A DNA stretch of 64,000 nucleotides. Source: Macropodus opercularis (Eukaryota > Chordata > Actinopteri > Anabantiformes > Osphronemidae). The stretch's first letter is position 1. Each line of letters opens with the position of its first letter. Of the stretch, positions 1 through 13,600 are shown in pieces. Under the pieces are notes generated by a model. The model saw only the letters and a program-made list of their open reading frames with translations, searched no databases and was not told the DNA's origin. Made by a program: the position numbers and the translations under genes. The stretch lies in contig CM061107.1 in the NCBI GenBank assembly GCA_030770545.1, forward strand, positions 10,219,001 to 10,283,000, read 5' to 3'.

Positions 1-3000
1 GTCTAAAAGACACTGGCGATCACATGAGTAGCTGTTGTGGCTGGTTCGGTCTAAGATGGAACTAAAAATAATCCAGTCTACTGCTCTTTTAAAAGCACGT
101 CTGGTGCCGCGTCCAAAGAAAGAACTTGCGTTGCGGCAGACAGAGGGGTCGCCTGGACTGTCATTAACGGAGCTCCCGACACTATAATCACCACACAAAT
201 TCAACTCTTCATTCACAAAGCAAAGATAAATGCAACCTGTATCACACATGCATTAAAAGTAGAGAGCTGCAATGTGGGCCTCTCTTTCATTTGCCTTTTA
301 ATGAATTCATTTGCATGTAAATAACTGTGGAGCAGTGTTTTGTTTCCCCTTGTAAATTACTGGTCTCTGTCATCCTTCACCGATGGCCATTTTAGCCAGT
401 GACGCTGGCCATAGAGGCACAGCCATACAATGGCCTTTTCTACCCTGACTGAACATCTGACATTTAGAAATAATCAAGGGGATGGATACAATGAGGTAAC
501 AGGCCTTTCTCCATAAATCCCATTAGTTAACAAAAACAAATGAAGATGAATTCAATGCAAGAGCAAAAGTATTTGCACAGCATTCAACATTCTTTTTGTT
601 TCTTAGTGAGCATAGGAAGCTGAAAATGTTCTGTCTTCAACAGTTTGACAACACAGTGCAGAGGGTGACAGAGGTTACAGTAAGTATGAAACCTCAGACT
701 TCAGAGCTGTCCACACTGCATTTCTATATTAGTCAGTGTAGCACTCTACACTTATTCTGATGTCCAGTTTGTCATTTTTAATTGCAGTATTTACAAAGGA
801 TTCCAATAAATAAAAACAATAAAAGTATTTCTAACATCCACTTTGAAAATGTGGAGCTGCATGTCCCCCTGGGCACATGGTATCCTTCGCACATCATGAA
901 TCAAGTTCACCTTGGCCGTTGAAAGACAAGGTAAACCCCCACTAACTAAAGCTGTATATTCATTCAGTGTAACTAGAAGAGTGGTATTCAGCACAAGCCT
1001 GACAACTATTTATTAGTCTTTGAGCATTCGCGATTCATTAATGATCTGAAAATCCATTCAAAATCCATAAATGAATGGCTCTATTGAATGAGTGATGTGT
1101 CGTCTTCACCATTCATCTCTAAAGAGCTCCCACGTGGCTCAGCATTGATTGAGATTAAGAGATGCCATTTAGACTGAGGTGTCTGTCAATAGCAGGAGGG
1201 GAGACAGGACCACGCAAGATGCTAATAAGCGTCATCTATCACAAAGTATGTTACAATATTAGTAAAACCAACTGGCAGAAGTGTTGGGATTTATTTCTCC
1301 CATCACCACCAAATAAATCACCCAGAAATTCAACATTTAGCACTAGGCCAATGTTGGATCTAACGTCACCTCTAATTTTACGATGGTTTGGTGCGTGACA
1401 GCGTTGAAATATTTTGGCAGCGAGTTATAGATTCCTGATTTATCTTGTCCTAAAATGACAAGCCCTGCCAGCAATAATAGTCCAGTAAAGTGTAAAATTG
1501 AGAAGCGTGCCCTTTTGGGACAACTTAAGCTATTATTATGACAAAGATAGAGCAGTTAGCGAACAGGAAGGAAGGATAAATGACTCTCTCCTCCAGTACA
1601 GTGTTTGAATGACTGTGTGTCTCTCTTGATAGATCAGAGGAATTCTGTGAAAGTGGCTAAACCCAGCAAACGCGTTTGATCTTCTGCTGATCACCATCTA
1701 TTGAATCTGCGTCTATTCATCTACATCGGTGGCGCTCCACAAGCACTTTCAGTATATTTAATGTCGCGTTTGCCAGCTTGTTAGCATCGACCTGTTTCAC
1801 GGTGTGAGTTTGCACAGATGGCAACAAAAAGGTTTAAAAACAAAATGAAGAACAGTGCATAATGGTTAATCATTAACAGTACATTAAACACTGCAAGATT
1901 TGAATTGTTGCTGTAGCACAACAGCATAAATGTTTATTTGAATACTGCCTTATACAAAAACGTTGATGTAAGACTTGCACAGAATTCAAGTTAATGAATT
2001 ATAGATGGTATACGTGGTTTTGTTTTTCTTCCTTTAAAAGAATGAACGCCACAGCTGGGAGAGTGTGAATAATGCAAAGTGTCCTGTTAAACCTCATTAA
2101 CATCTGATTACAACACATTCGTCTTCAACTTGTTGAAGGTGCGTCTCACTAGCACTCTGCCTGTAACACCTTCTTTGCTTTCTGTCCATCATCATGTTTC
2201 GGAGATCTTAAACTCTACTTTTTTTGATTGCAGGTCTGAGCAGAAGGCTACAGGAGCAGCTGTCTCGTCACTGTGGTTGAGCCGGTTGTTGTTTTGTGGG
2301 GAGTAAACACCGTGTCAGTTGAGAACCTGCAAGGCTGTTGTTTCTCCACATCTGAGCTCACTGGTGCATTGGGATCTTGTATTTCTCAGAACGGGCCAGG
2401 GCAGCGTGAGATTTTCAGCTTTCTCACACGGAAGGCTGTAGCCTTCGTGTTTTTGCACAAATAACCTTTAAAACGACTAATCTAAATAATATAAACATAC
2501 TGTACAGTTATATTTATGCCCAATGTCCAAACTCATTTAAATTAAGGAACCTTAGTGCTGATAGGTGGATTATTATTCCATTCTTGGTGCTAAGCAAAGC
2601 TCATAATACAAGATAGGTACAGTCCAAATCAATCAAAATCTGCAAATCAATCAGAAGCTGTTTGATGCAACAGTCATGCTCATACTTAGTGTTGGCACTT
2701 TGAATGAAAAGCTGCTTCTGTCCAAGTGATTGAAATTCCGCTGTGGAGAAAATAGTGGAAGCAATCTACCGTGACAGCAGTCAAATTATTCAGTGCTCCC
2801 ATCAGGCCGCGCACCAAACGAAACTCATACATGTTAAAGTGATATTTCAATGCACTTTCATGAAAATTACCTCCATAACTCCACTGCCGTCAGTATTAGT
2901 GACCGTGACTTGCACTTGCACGTTATATGATCGGCATACGTGTACTGTTCATGTAGAAATAGACTGATCCGGTACTGTCAGCTTCGCAAGACCGAAGGTA

Positions 3001-6000
3001 AATAACTTTACAGTTGCCAACAAGCTGCTGCTCTGAAATAAGACAATACTCTGTGGACAATACTGCAACAGCGGAAAGTTTTCAAAGTGACTCACAGTAT
3101 TTACTGTAGGCTGCTTGTTTCAAAATTTGCCCTTTCATCAAGAAAATGTAAAAACGAAAATTACATTTGCATACAGCAATGACTGAAGACTTTTATTCTA
3201 TTGAGACACTGCACCGCTTCAAGGCTTTGCACTGCTCTTCAAGGTAACCAACGGACTCCTCATCGTCTTTCTTCAACTTTTTCTGTCAGCTTGCCAGAAA
3301 ATTGTGGGCAACCTTCTGCGGCATCACAGGCAAGGAACTGTGAATGCTTTCAGACTAAACAAGACAAAAATCCAAGACAAGACGGGCTGAGGATAAATTC
3401 ACCCGATTCAACTAATCAGAAAAAAAAAAAGAAACAAGAAAGGAAACAACAAAGAAAGATTGAAGGTCAAGAAAATCTCTTTGAAATCCTGTTGAGAGGA
3501 AGGTTGTCTTTTATCTGCCACTGGAGGCCTTTCAACCTAGTCCAGAGGGAAGTTGAGAGTGATTTAAAGAACAAGCTACAGTATAGAAAACAAAAAATGC
3601 CCAAATCAAATGACGTTTAGTCTTTTAACACAGACAATTAAATAAATCAAACACGACAGGAAACACGTTGACATGGGTAATTAGTGGATAATAATAATCA
3701 TAATAATTTAGGAAGCACACATTTCTACTGTATCTTCACTATGGTACATGTGTAAGAAAAACAAGTAGTTGTGTGTCGAGGGGATACTTCACTCACTGCT
3801 GTTGTCTGACCTGGATTATCTGCTACTGCCTCACATTCTTTGCAAACACGCCTGCTACAGTGTCCCACAAAACTCAGTTCATGTGTTAAATTATATCTTA
3901 TAAATACAGTAAATAAGCTTCTTTCAATTTCACTTGGACACTAAGATACAATATAATACACCCTGGCTGAAAGGCTACAGAAAAACACCCACCACAAAGA
4001 CAAGCCAGGAGCTGAGACTGCAGCAGACAAATATGCCCCCAACCATCTAATATTCTGAGTTTATCTTGTCTTGAATTTCAATTTGTACCAATGCAGGAGA
4101 ATCTGGGCGCTGAGCTAACAGTTTGCATTGGGATACAGGGATTTAAGGTTATGAGGCGATAGATAATATGGTATAATATGAGGTCCAGTCATAAGTTGTA
4201 TATTAAAACCTGTCAAGCATAAGGTAGAAATGAGCTTTTCTTCTAAGGCTTTGTCTGAATTCTATGTTGAAAATCCATCTTTAACACAATCCTATTAACT
4301 GATATTATTACGACTGAGATAAGACGGGATTTCAGAGTCAGCATGTGTCTAAAAATGCTACTCCGGAGAAATAATAAAAAACACTGATGCACGGCTCTTA
4401 AAAATGAAAAAGTCTCCAGAGAAAAGGAACAAGAATCTAAATATAGAGAAGCCAGAGGAAGTAGAGACATTTTTGTAGCTTTTGTACCAGCGTCTGTGTA
4501 CAGACTGCAAAAGTTTCGTCAAGGTGACAGTGTAACCTATGACAAGCATGATGTGAGGGGTGTGGAAATCCATTCCAATGCAGAGAAGATATACTCATGT
4601 ATATAGTAAACCCCAGAAAAAACAGATACTGTACATCCACGCTACCTGTAGTAGCGTAGATAAGGAATATAGGGTATGTAGAGCTTCCCGCAGCTTCTTT
4701 TTCTAAGAAGTGATTCAGTAGCACGATGCAGTCTGTTGGCATTCACAGTAGCTCTTCACCTGTCATTACTACTAAAGTAAAACGTTCCCGTCAGGCCACA
4801 ATTCTGCCACTTTTATATATGAACTAGCAGAAGCGACTACATGGTGAATAATGAGCGCACTGTACTGTAAGGCAGCCGTGTGATTGAATGACAGTCAAAC
4901 AGAAGGCGCTGACGTGTTTACGCCTGACTCCATATGCAGGCCATATTTCTATTACGCATCCGAGCATCATTCTGCTCAGACACAAATAGGCAGCTGACAA
5001 AATCCCAAAGTCAGTTCACAGAAACACCAGCATCAACTGACAATAAGTCATTCATACACATTACAATTTGCTACAGTAAAGATCTAAGACCTATCACATG
5101 ATTTTGTTGTTTGCTTGCTAGTTAAATGTTAGTACAATGCAGTGATTTCATAAACCCAACTACTTTCTGTAATTCAGTCAAATCTCTTTCACCAGCTGTG
5201 GTGTGTACAGCAGAAAATAAAAACTCTACATACAGTATTGCGTTATGTCTATTTTTGAACAAGCCTGTTAACGTGTCCTTTGATTTGAAGACGCAGAAAA
5301 AACATTCTATCTTGTTGGAATGCCAGAGTAAGAAGAACAATACCATACAATACCAAACAACACAATATAAAGTTCACTGCAATTGCCTCTCTTTTGTTAA
5401 AATTGTATCCACCTTCTTCACACTAATAATAAATCCTTCCCTCACAGTCATTGTGTCAGCACAAGAACAGGTCTATGAGAACTATTTGCATATAAAGTAA
5501 AAGGCACAGAGGAGAGTCAAGCAATCTCCATTAGGGATAATGACACATTTGTTTTAGAAACATGTATAGTAACAAGAAGCAAAACCAACAGCAGGTCCAG
5601 TAAAGAGAGGGCTCGTATATACAACAACATAGTGGTGCTCACAGATAATATGCCTGAAACATATAATAAAAAACAGCTTTGAGAAATAATAAGAAGAAAT
5701 ACTCTGTACTCAGACCAACCCCAACGATTTACAACTGATGAGCAGTTAGCCTGGGGAAGAGACAAAGACATGCCAGATGTTTGCCAGATGAATCTATTTT
5801 AAGTTGATCCCATTCCTTCAAAGCTTCTTCCCCATGTCTTTTTTTCCATTATTTATATAATTTATTGAAGATCACCATGTGAATCTACAGGAATTTTGTC
5901 AATTTCCAGTATCTTTATTTGAGATCAAATCAATTTTAAAATAAAGTAAAATAAAAAAAATATTTTTTACCGTCAGAGGGACGATGACCTGAGGGTTCTG

Positions 6001-7046
6001 CTTGGATTGCAGTCAGTGAGAATGTAAAAGCTTTAAGCGTGTCTCTATTATACTGAAAAGAAAAGATTCAATAACTCTAATAGTACATGTTTATATTCTC
6101 ATCATTGTTAAGGATTTGATCGAGTATAGTACGGATTGCACTGCATAATTCATGTCAAAACTCAAACCTGATGACCAAAATACTGTATTTTTAAAGTCTG
6201 AAGTCTCTCCTGGTGCAGTTGACTTTGTGTTGTGTTTATTTATGTTTAAAGGTCACTTTTCATTTTCCAAACAACTCAATCTTAACAACTTAAACTGATA
6301 ATTGACAACCTCAGTCTGACAGAGTATGAACTAAAAGTTTATTAGTTAGCAAAAGGAAGAAAACTCTGTACATCCACTATAACAGCTGCCACAATGACGC
6401 CTAACAATGATCCGCGTCCTAACATAGTGAATCCTTTCTGATTCTGTCTCATCTCAGGCAATATTAAAGGGGCCTTCAATCAATATTTGCTTCATTCGAG
6501 CCTCCATCTTGGAAGAGCATTTCTTAATTGCATCCACAAGAGGTTGTCTCTTAAACTACATTAGTATGCCAAGATAATCTCCTCCATCTGAAGCTGTGTG
6601 GGTGGCTGTGTGTGTGCATTGATACCTTGTGTGCAGCTTAGCGAAACTAGCGTGCTGCTTATTAAATCCTGCTCACATGTGGTGTCTGTCTTGCCTGAAC
6701 TAAGCTTTCTTTCAGCGAGACTCTTCGGTGACTTCTCTGACACGCTGAGCGACCCGCTGGCCATTTTGTCTGATCAAAGATAGCAAATTCCAGAGAGATG
6801 GCATAGGGCAAGTATTCCCTGAGCTAAGAGGCCTTAAGGGCAGCTTTGATCTGACAATGCTATCGCAGCATCCGCTCAGAGCATCTGTGTGGGTTTGTGT
6901 ATGCGTCTGTTAGTCAGAGAGAAATGTTATCTATCAGTGAACCTGTCTCCTGAGGTGGTATCGTCTCAAAAGCAAGCAAAAGTGGTGAGTCACAGCAGCA
7001 CTGGCAGCTACAGTTCTTTAAACCATAGACAGCTGCTACATTTGGT

Positions 7047-7103
7047 CCAATTTAAGCATCCTTAAATTGGTACATCTAAAGCTTGTAGCTGCTTGCTACA
7101 AGC
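7047..7103. repeat. Two adjacent perfect stem-loops
   Basis: CCAATTTAAG at 7047-7056 pairs with CTTAAATTGG at 7061-7070 around a 4-base loop. Ten bases further, GCTTGTAGC at 7081-7089 pairs with GCTACAAGC at 7095-7103 around a 5-base loop, and an A-run follows. Function is unknown; this may be remains of a small inverted-repeat element. Confidence 0.6.
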
Positions 7104-7748
7104 AAAAAAAAAAAACCACAAACCTGTCCAGACGTCAGTGAGTCTTAAACACTTAGTTGTCTGGATGTAAGCAGTTTAGCTTAAAAGTCAACTGAATCGA
7201 CAGCAGGTTTGCTGGGTGCAGTATTTGGGAGAGGGGCTGTCAAATGTTTGGCTTTCTCTGGGTCTGTTTGGTTTGGATCTGCCTTCACTCCAGTCACACG
7301 CCTCATCTTCGCTCACACCGACTTCCTGCTTTCATCTCTGCTACAGGCTATGGGCTGGACTCCTCCACCACCTCCACCTTGTCCGTTTGTCGTTCTCGGT
7401 TGTCTGGTGGAGCCCTCGTTAGTTTGTACTGCACTCTGATGGCCACGTCGTAAGCCCGTATCTTGTTTGACCATTGTTATTTCATGTTACTTTGCTTCTA
7501 AGACTTGTTTGTATTTTTGCCTTGTGTGTCAAGTCGTCTTGACTTCTTTGGACCTGCTTTGAGATTTAGTTCTTCGCCTTTCTAGCTTTTCAGGTTGAAG
7601 TTTTGTTGCCTGCCCTTAGATCCCCAAGCAGAATAGAAACTGTTAGTTTACAATATCAACACTTATTACACTATCATTAAGATATTTTTAAAACAAACGA
7701 TTTATGTTTCTATACTTGATGCATTTGAATCCTGTTTTGTTTATTGTT

Positions 7749-7775
7749 AACTAATTGTAACTGTTACAATTAGTT
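7749..7775. repeat. Perfect 12-bp stem-loop followed by a T run
   Basis: AACTAATTGTAA (7749-7760) and its exact complement (7764-7775) are separated by CTG. The right arm runs into a T tract. The shape resembles a transcription terminator, but it lies inside a large intron and nothing suggests that role. Confidence 0.55.
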
Positions 7776-9401
7776 TTTTTGGGGATAATTTACATTGAGA
7801 GCATAATTTTTCCAAATTCAATAATTTTCAAATTACTGTACTTAAATAATAAGCAAATTTGATGAATTCTCTATTAATTACTGTTGCTATTTGGTCAAAC
7901 AAACAATTCATGTTGAGGTTTTTTAGCATCACTCAATTTTACTTCTTAATATTAACAGACATACATTTTAACAGCTTTTTTTTTATTTTTATGAAATGAC
8001 TTGTGTTTGTGTTTGTTGTGTACTTTTCTCCTTAGTTACATCAGCTGTGTGTAGTTATTAAAATAATAGTTGAATGTAGAAGCATTGCTTTTAGCAGCAG
8101 GGCTTTCTTTTATATTGTATCGTTCACTGTTGAAGGCCATCGACGTTCAGAGGTGTTTCATATGTCTGTCTTCCTGCTCTAGAGGTGTAGCAGAGAGCTC
8201 ACTCAGCTTCAGGATTTATAGAGTGTGAATTCAATGAACCTAATAGATATAAAGAATAATGAACAATGTGCTGAAACCCACTGAAGTAAATGTACTTTTT
8301 ACTGCAGGAAATCTATTATTCATTTTCATGCTAATGAAGCCGGAGCCTGGCAGAACTTCTACACGTAGAGAATTTGAACAGTATTTATCTGTATACTGTA
8401 ACAACGAATGCCTTGGAGGAATGAGAAACCTTAGTTTCATAGTGTGTGTGTTGGGACTGGGAGAACTGAGATTTACTGAGTCTGTTTGTTTCTTCAGGTA
8501 AAGCACTTACTCAGATCTATAGGAAGCATTTATTGTTTGAACTGAGGTGTTTCCAGCAGTAGCAAGGTCCCCCATAATGTATTGTGACTCAACCAGCAAT
8601 AATAATGGTCATCCAGATACACTCTAAATCTGCGCTGGCGTTTACTGCGATGTGAGACCACTCTGCTGGGTGAGATTGTGCTCCTCTCAGCAGCCTGCAG
8701 CCCAGCTCCTGGGCGAGCAAGTCAGTTTCTAACACCAATCATGGAGAGATCATTCTCTCAGAAAACCATGAGGGAATTTACTCCACGTTTGTGTTACTGA
8801 CAGTTTTTCTAAAGGGAAAGTTATGGCAAAAAAGTTTTACTGTATACCACAAAAATCAATATAAGGCAACTACCAACAGAAGTCGTGACTTGGGTGTTCC
8901 TGTGGTTTCAGAGCAACAAGTAAACCTTCAAAATATATTGTTTCCCAGCGGGGCAGTCTCTAGGACTGTCTGCTCTGAAAGCAATTACAGTAATTATAAT
9001 GTAACACAAGAGCACTGAAAAAAAAAGTGCTACAGTACAGCGGTGCTATGGTAGCATACTAGTACTATGTATTTTATTGTCTTATTATTGGTTAGATGGA
9101 CTAAAGGGCAAACTATGTGAGCCCACAATCCAATACCGGACGGAGTATGTATTTCAAATGACGTCTCCATGGCAACACAGTACCCTCAGTGACGTGAGGA
9201 AGAATACAAGAGATTGGAAGGGTTCTGGAGATAGTATCACCTTGTTTCTGCACACATGCATAGCAATAGCACACACACCCGCAGTCTTCAGGAGCCTGCC
9301 TCATTTTTGTATCTCAATCTCAAGTGTTGTCAAGTCAGAGCCTGGGTTTTCTCTCTCAATTAGAGTTATATAACCAGTGAAGTCTGTGTCCCTCTCTCCC
9401 T

Positions 9402-9421
9402 CACACACACACACACACACA
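9402..9421. repeat. (CA)10 microsatellite
   Basis: An uninterrupted CA dinucleotide run inside slc39a11 intron 4. Confidence 0.85.
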
Positions 9422-12400
9422 GTCGCCACAGCCCATCCACACTGATCCGCTTGGGGCCATTGAGTTTGGAAGGTGACATTTTAAAGGGGAATGATTATTC
9501 ATAGGTAAGCCAGGCAGCCAGAGCAGTAGGAAAAACACACACGTCATGTGATATTCAGTATGGCTCATGAGCTCTGTGTCCATGCGGTGAATAAATGAGG
9601 TGGAGAGCCGCTGTTGGCTACATGATTCATTGGACTCTGCAGGATCTTTGCTACTTGCAAACCGTTTCAGGATCTCACCGCTGGGGAAACACTACAGCTA
9701 CGCTGTAACCACACAAAATCGCCGCCATCACCCCATCGAGAGCAAATTTTCTACATCCTGTGTAATCAGCTAACGTTGCTTCAGGCGCCAACGGTGAAGA
9801 GTTCCTCACATCTGCTCATCTGCATGTAGTACACTCAAATCGAGAGAAATCAACCAAGACACTATTCACTGCATTTGATAAGGAACATGCTTCCAGTATA
9901 GGCAGACCAGTCAATCACACTCTCCGCTGATGGCAGGATATCTCTCTAAAGTCTCATTATATGCCGCCCGATTACTATGTGGGACACAATTACATGTTGA
10001 TGCATAGTTCACGCACGGTGAGGTGGAGCATCTCATTATTGCATTTGGATTTCTCAGCTGGAGCTACCTCTCCTGTACAGGTCCATCAGTCCTGCTTAAT
10101 GACGCCTCCCGTTCCCACACACCTGCACCCATCATTTTTCCAGCACAAAAACATTTACCAGGCTCTGTGTGGCAGAATCGTGCTTCCGTCCGCTTCAAGT
10201 TATATCCAATATTAGAATGACATAAGTTTATAACTTCATAATAGTCTAAGGACGCAGTATGAAAAAGCTATTATTATTTTTATTACTATTATTGTTATTG
10301 TTATTTATTTATTCATTGAATAATGGTTGAATAGAATTCTGTGAACTTTAAAAGTTTTTATTGCATATGCGAGATACTACGAAAGTATTTTACTAAGAAT
10401 CATAAGAAAGACAATAATAATTTTAAACGTAATAATAAACCCTCGTTCCTAGTGGTTTTATTCAAGATGGTCAATCAAACTGACAACAGAAAGACACAAA
10501 TGCCTATGAATCAGTCTTCTTTCTCTCCGTCTCCACATCTTTCCCTCTTTTTCTGTCTTTGTCACAGTAACAGCAGGAGAAACGAGCAGCTGTCTAATGA
10601 TGCGAGCGCACAGCGAGGTGGTCTCAGTGTGAGGCAAAGGGCCATTACTAATGCATTGATTAGCATCATCCTCTGCTGACGCACCATCTCATCCTGACAG
10701 CAGCAGGATGGATTTCACCAAGCTGTGTGCAGCTCGTGTCAGACACATATCGCACATGTCTAATTATGTGTGTGTGGGTTTTTTTTCTTTTTAGGTCAAA
10801 CAGGCCCACGCACCTAAAAGTTCAATTCACATGTCGTCTCTGTTCATTCCAGGAAGGATCACACAAATAATGGCTGAAGATAATGTTTTTAAAATTTATA
10901 AAGCTCAGTCAAGCTTCTACTAAAGTAAAAAGGCACGGTGCGAAGTAAGTTCTTAAGAAAGCTGCCTTTCTGAACAATTAGACAATTACAATTATTTCTG
11001 CTTTACAAACACATTTTGTAACAGAACATCAATTAGATGTGAGTACTGGGTTTGTGTACAGTTTGTCTTCCATTAAATGTGTTCATAAAAACCACTAAAT
11101 AACCTTCTCACTGACGTCATTTTAATGAGCATATAGAAGCAGCCACCAGCAACGTTTTAGCATCGTTTGCTCCAAAATTGTTTAACCTGTTTAACTTTGT
11201 GCTTGAAGTCTTGCAAAACGTGAAACCCTTGTTTTGATCAAATCAGTCCTCAGTGCGAAGACAGACCTGTGACTAAATTCGGATAGCAACAGAGTGAACA
11301 GTTATTTCCTGGCAAAACTCCTGGTACACTCATTATGTCATGGTGACCTTGCCCAGACAAAAATCTGAATCAGTTAATCCTCAAGTCCAATTGGATGTTT
11401 GTAGAAATTACCTCTACAAGTTTCTGAAATGTTGCGTCACAAGAAGGGGTCTGATGGATGAACAAACATTATACCACAGCTGTTGCCAGTGCGGAGGCGT
11501 AATAAAAAAATAGAAAAGACCAAAGCAGAGATAGGTGAATGCTACCACGTTACAGTCAGACTTCTGGTGGAACAGAACAGACACCTGTAAGATGAAAGTA
11601 AAATGAAAGTTCGTAAACTTAAAAACGTGACTTAAATCAACTATCGACTATGACAACTATCAAATACTTATTTATTTGGTCAGAAAGTAAATCATTTAAA
11701 AAGCCATTTCCATATTTGCTTGTGTGAATTTGTCGTTCAAAAATGTAACGCCCAGGGTTAGTTAATGATGCAGGGGAGCTGGGAGCCAAGAGACCTTGGC
11801 AGCCAGCTTTTGAAAAAGTACCTCACACGGTGAACGAGCAAAGGAAAATCACTCAGAGCTGGTATGAGACCTCCTGGCTGGAACATTATGTTGCTAAATT
11901 GCAGCTCTCTGCACTACTAGATGTGAGCTGTGTAGTTTCGGCAATTTTCCTGACTGCCGACTGTCACTTGCATCCGCCTGCCTCACGTACACATTTGGAC
12001 AAAGTGCAATTAATTGGAATGTCACATATGTAATTTTACTACAGATTACTACAGTATTTGCTGCAGAGAACAAAAAAATGACGCTTGTAATACTAAATAC
12101 TAAAAATGCTGTTGCTTCTCAAATCTATACTTTCTTTACAAACTGATCCGTGAAGGAATGTCTTGTGGTTAAACAGAATATACCTCTACTGCCTCCACAC
12201 AATCTCAACAGAACATCAGATTCAGTCATATTGACTCGTGGCTCCTTCAGCTTCAAAAATGAAAGAAAACACTGAACGATTTCTTGTCATTGGGAGAAAT
12301 GCGTTCTGCGGTAAAGGCTGCGGAGGCAGTGAGCAGAAATCTATTTTTCTGATGGGCATGCAGTCAAACCCCCTTCTGTGTTTTCTGATGTTGTGTCTCA

Positions 12401-13458
12401 GAGGAGCGTTCAGCCTCCCTGTGTCACACTTTGACTCTAAGGGCTGATGAGATAGCGTATCAGCGTTTCGCCAGCAACATTCAATAAACATGCGCACACA
12501 ATGAAAGGATCAAGCGCCCCGCCAGACGCTTCAGATAAGGAAGACATCACTTATTCACAGGCCAACATCAATCTCCATAAAGAAGAGCAGAGCAAAGGAA
12601 ACAAGGTGTGCTCATTAAATGGTCGCACCATTTTGATAGGTGAATGAGCAGCCTATTAAGGGTCAGTAGACAGGAATGAGATGTAATTAAGATGGTTTCA
12701 ATTCAAAAACACTAAGAGGAAGTCACAAACCTAAATTCATGGAAGCTTTAAGAAAAAGAGAAACAATTAGAGTCTCCATGACCAGTACTTAGCTAGTTAT
12801 TGCAGGAACTACTGAAAGAATATAATAGGACTACGTGCGCATGATGTGTTTTTTTGACAGATGCCCTCCTGGGATTTCAGGTTGTTTAATGATGAACATG
12901 TGCCCTTGTGAATACATGCATGAAAGAATTATTTAGAAACAGAGATGAGGATGCAGTTGTGTAATTGGTTCTATGAAAACGGCCAAATATCCAACGGACC
13001 CTCTAAACAGCCTAATATACTCTGTCTGTACAGATGTTATATACGCCAGTGTTCAAGCTTAAAAGGTGCGAATATGTATCGTAATGCCTCTTTATGCAAC
13101 AGCTCATCTAGCCTTGACACTAAAAAGGCTTGTCAGAAAGTCCTCTTTATTTTGAAGGGTCCTCTTCCCTCCCCATCCCATGCTGGCATGATTTGTTGGC
13201 TTGTGGAAGACCTTCAGGGGGCCACACTATGTCCAGCTGGAACGAAGACCGTATACAGCGCGGGCCTTTTGGCAACAGCTCAGCTGAACAATGCGGTATA
13301 CAGGGGTGGATTTCAAGAAAGCGCCAGTGAAGACGCTACTTGCGTGTGTTTATGTTTTGTAAATGTGTCTATGCAGGGGTAGTTGGGTCGCTGCTGGCTC
13401 TTACACTCACGGCTGCCGTAAGCGGACGCTGCCGGTGCTCGAGATGCTGGGGTGGCCA

Positions 13459-13600
13459 TTAGCAGAGCAGCTGGGGCTGCTTACAGTGTTCATGCAGAAG
13501 TCAATTTAGAAACAAAGTGGTTGGTGCCACAAGCTGCAAGTAGAGCAGCTGGTGCTGGTTTGGGGGTTCACAGGAAGACCAATGTGTATGTGTCTCTGTC
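13459..13600 (+). repeat. Degenerate two-copy tandem repeat
   Basis: Two roughly 80-bp stretches share the core AGAGCAGCTGG followed by gctg and a nearby gttca.gcagaag / gttcacaggaag ending. They give repeated peptide-like text (SRAAGA) in one frame. The copies are imperfect and there is no sign of a gene. Confidence 0.35.
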
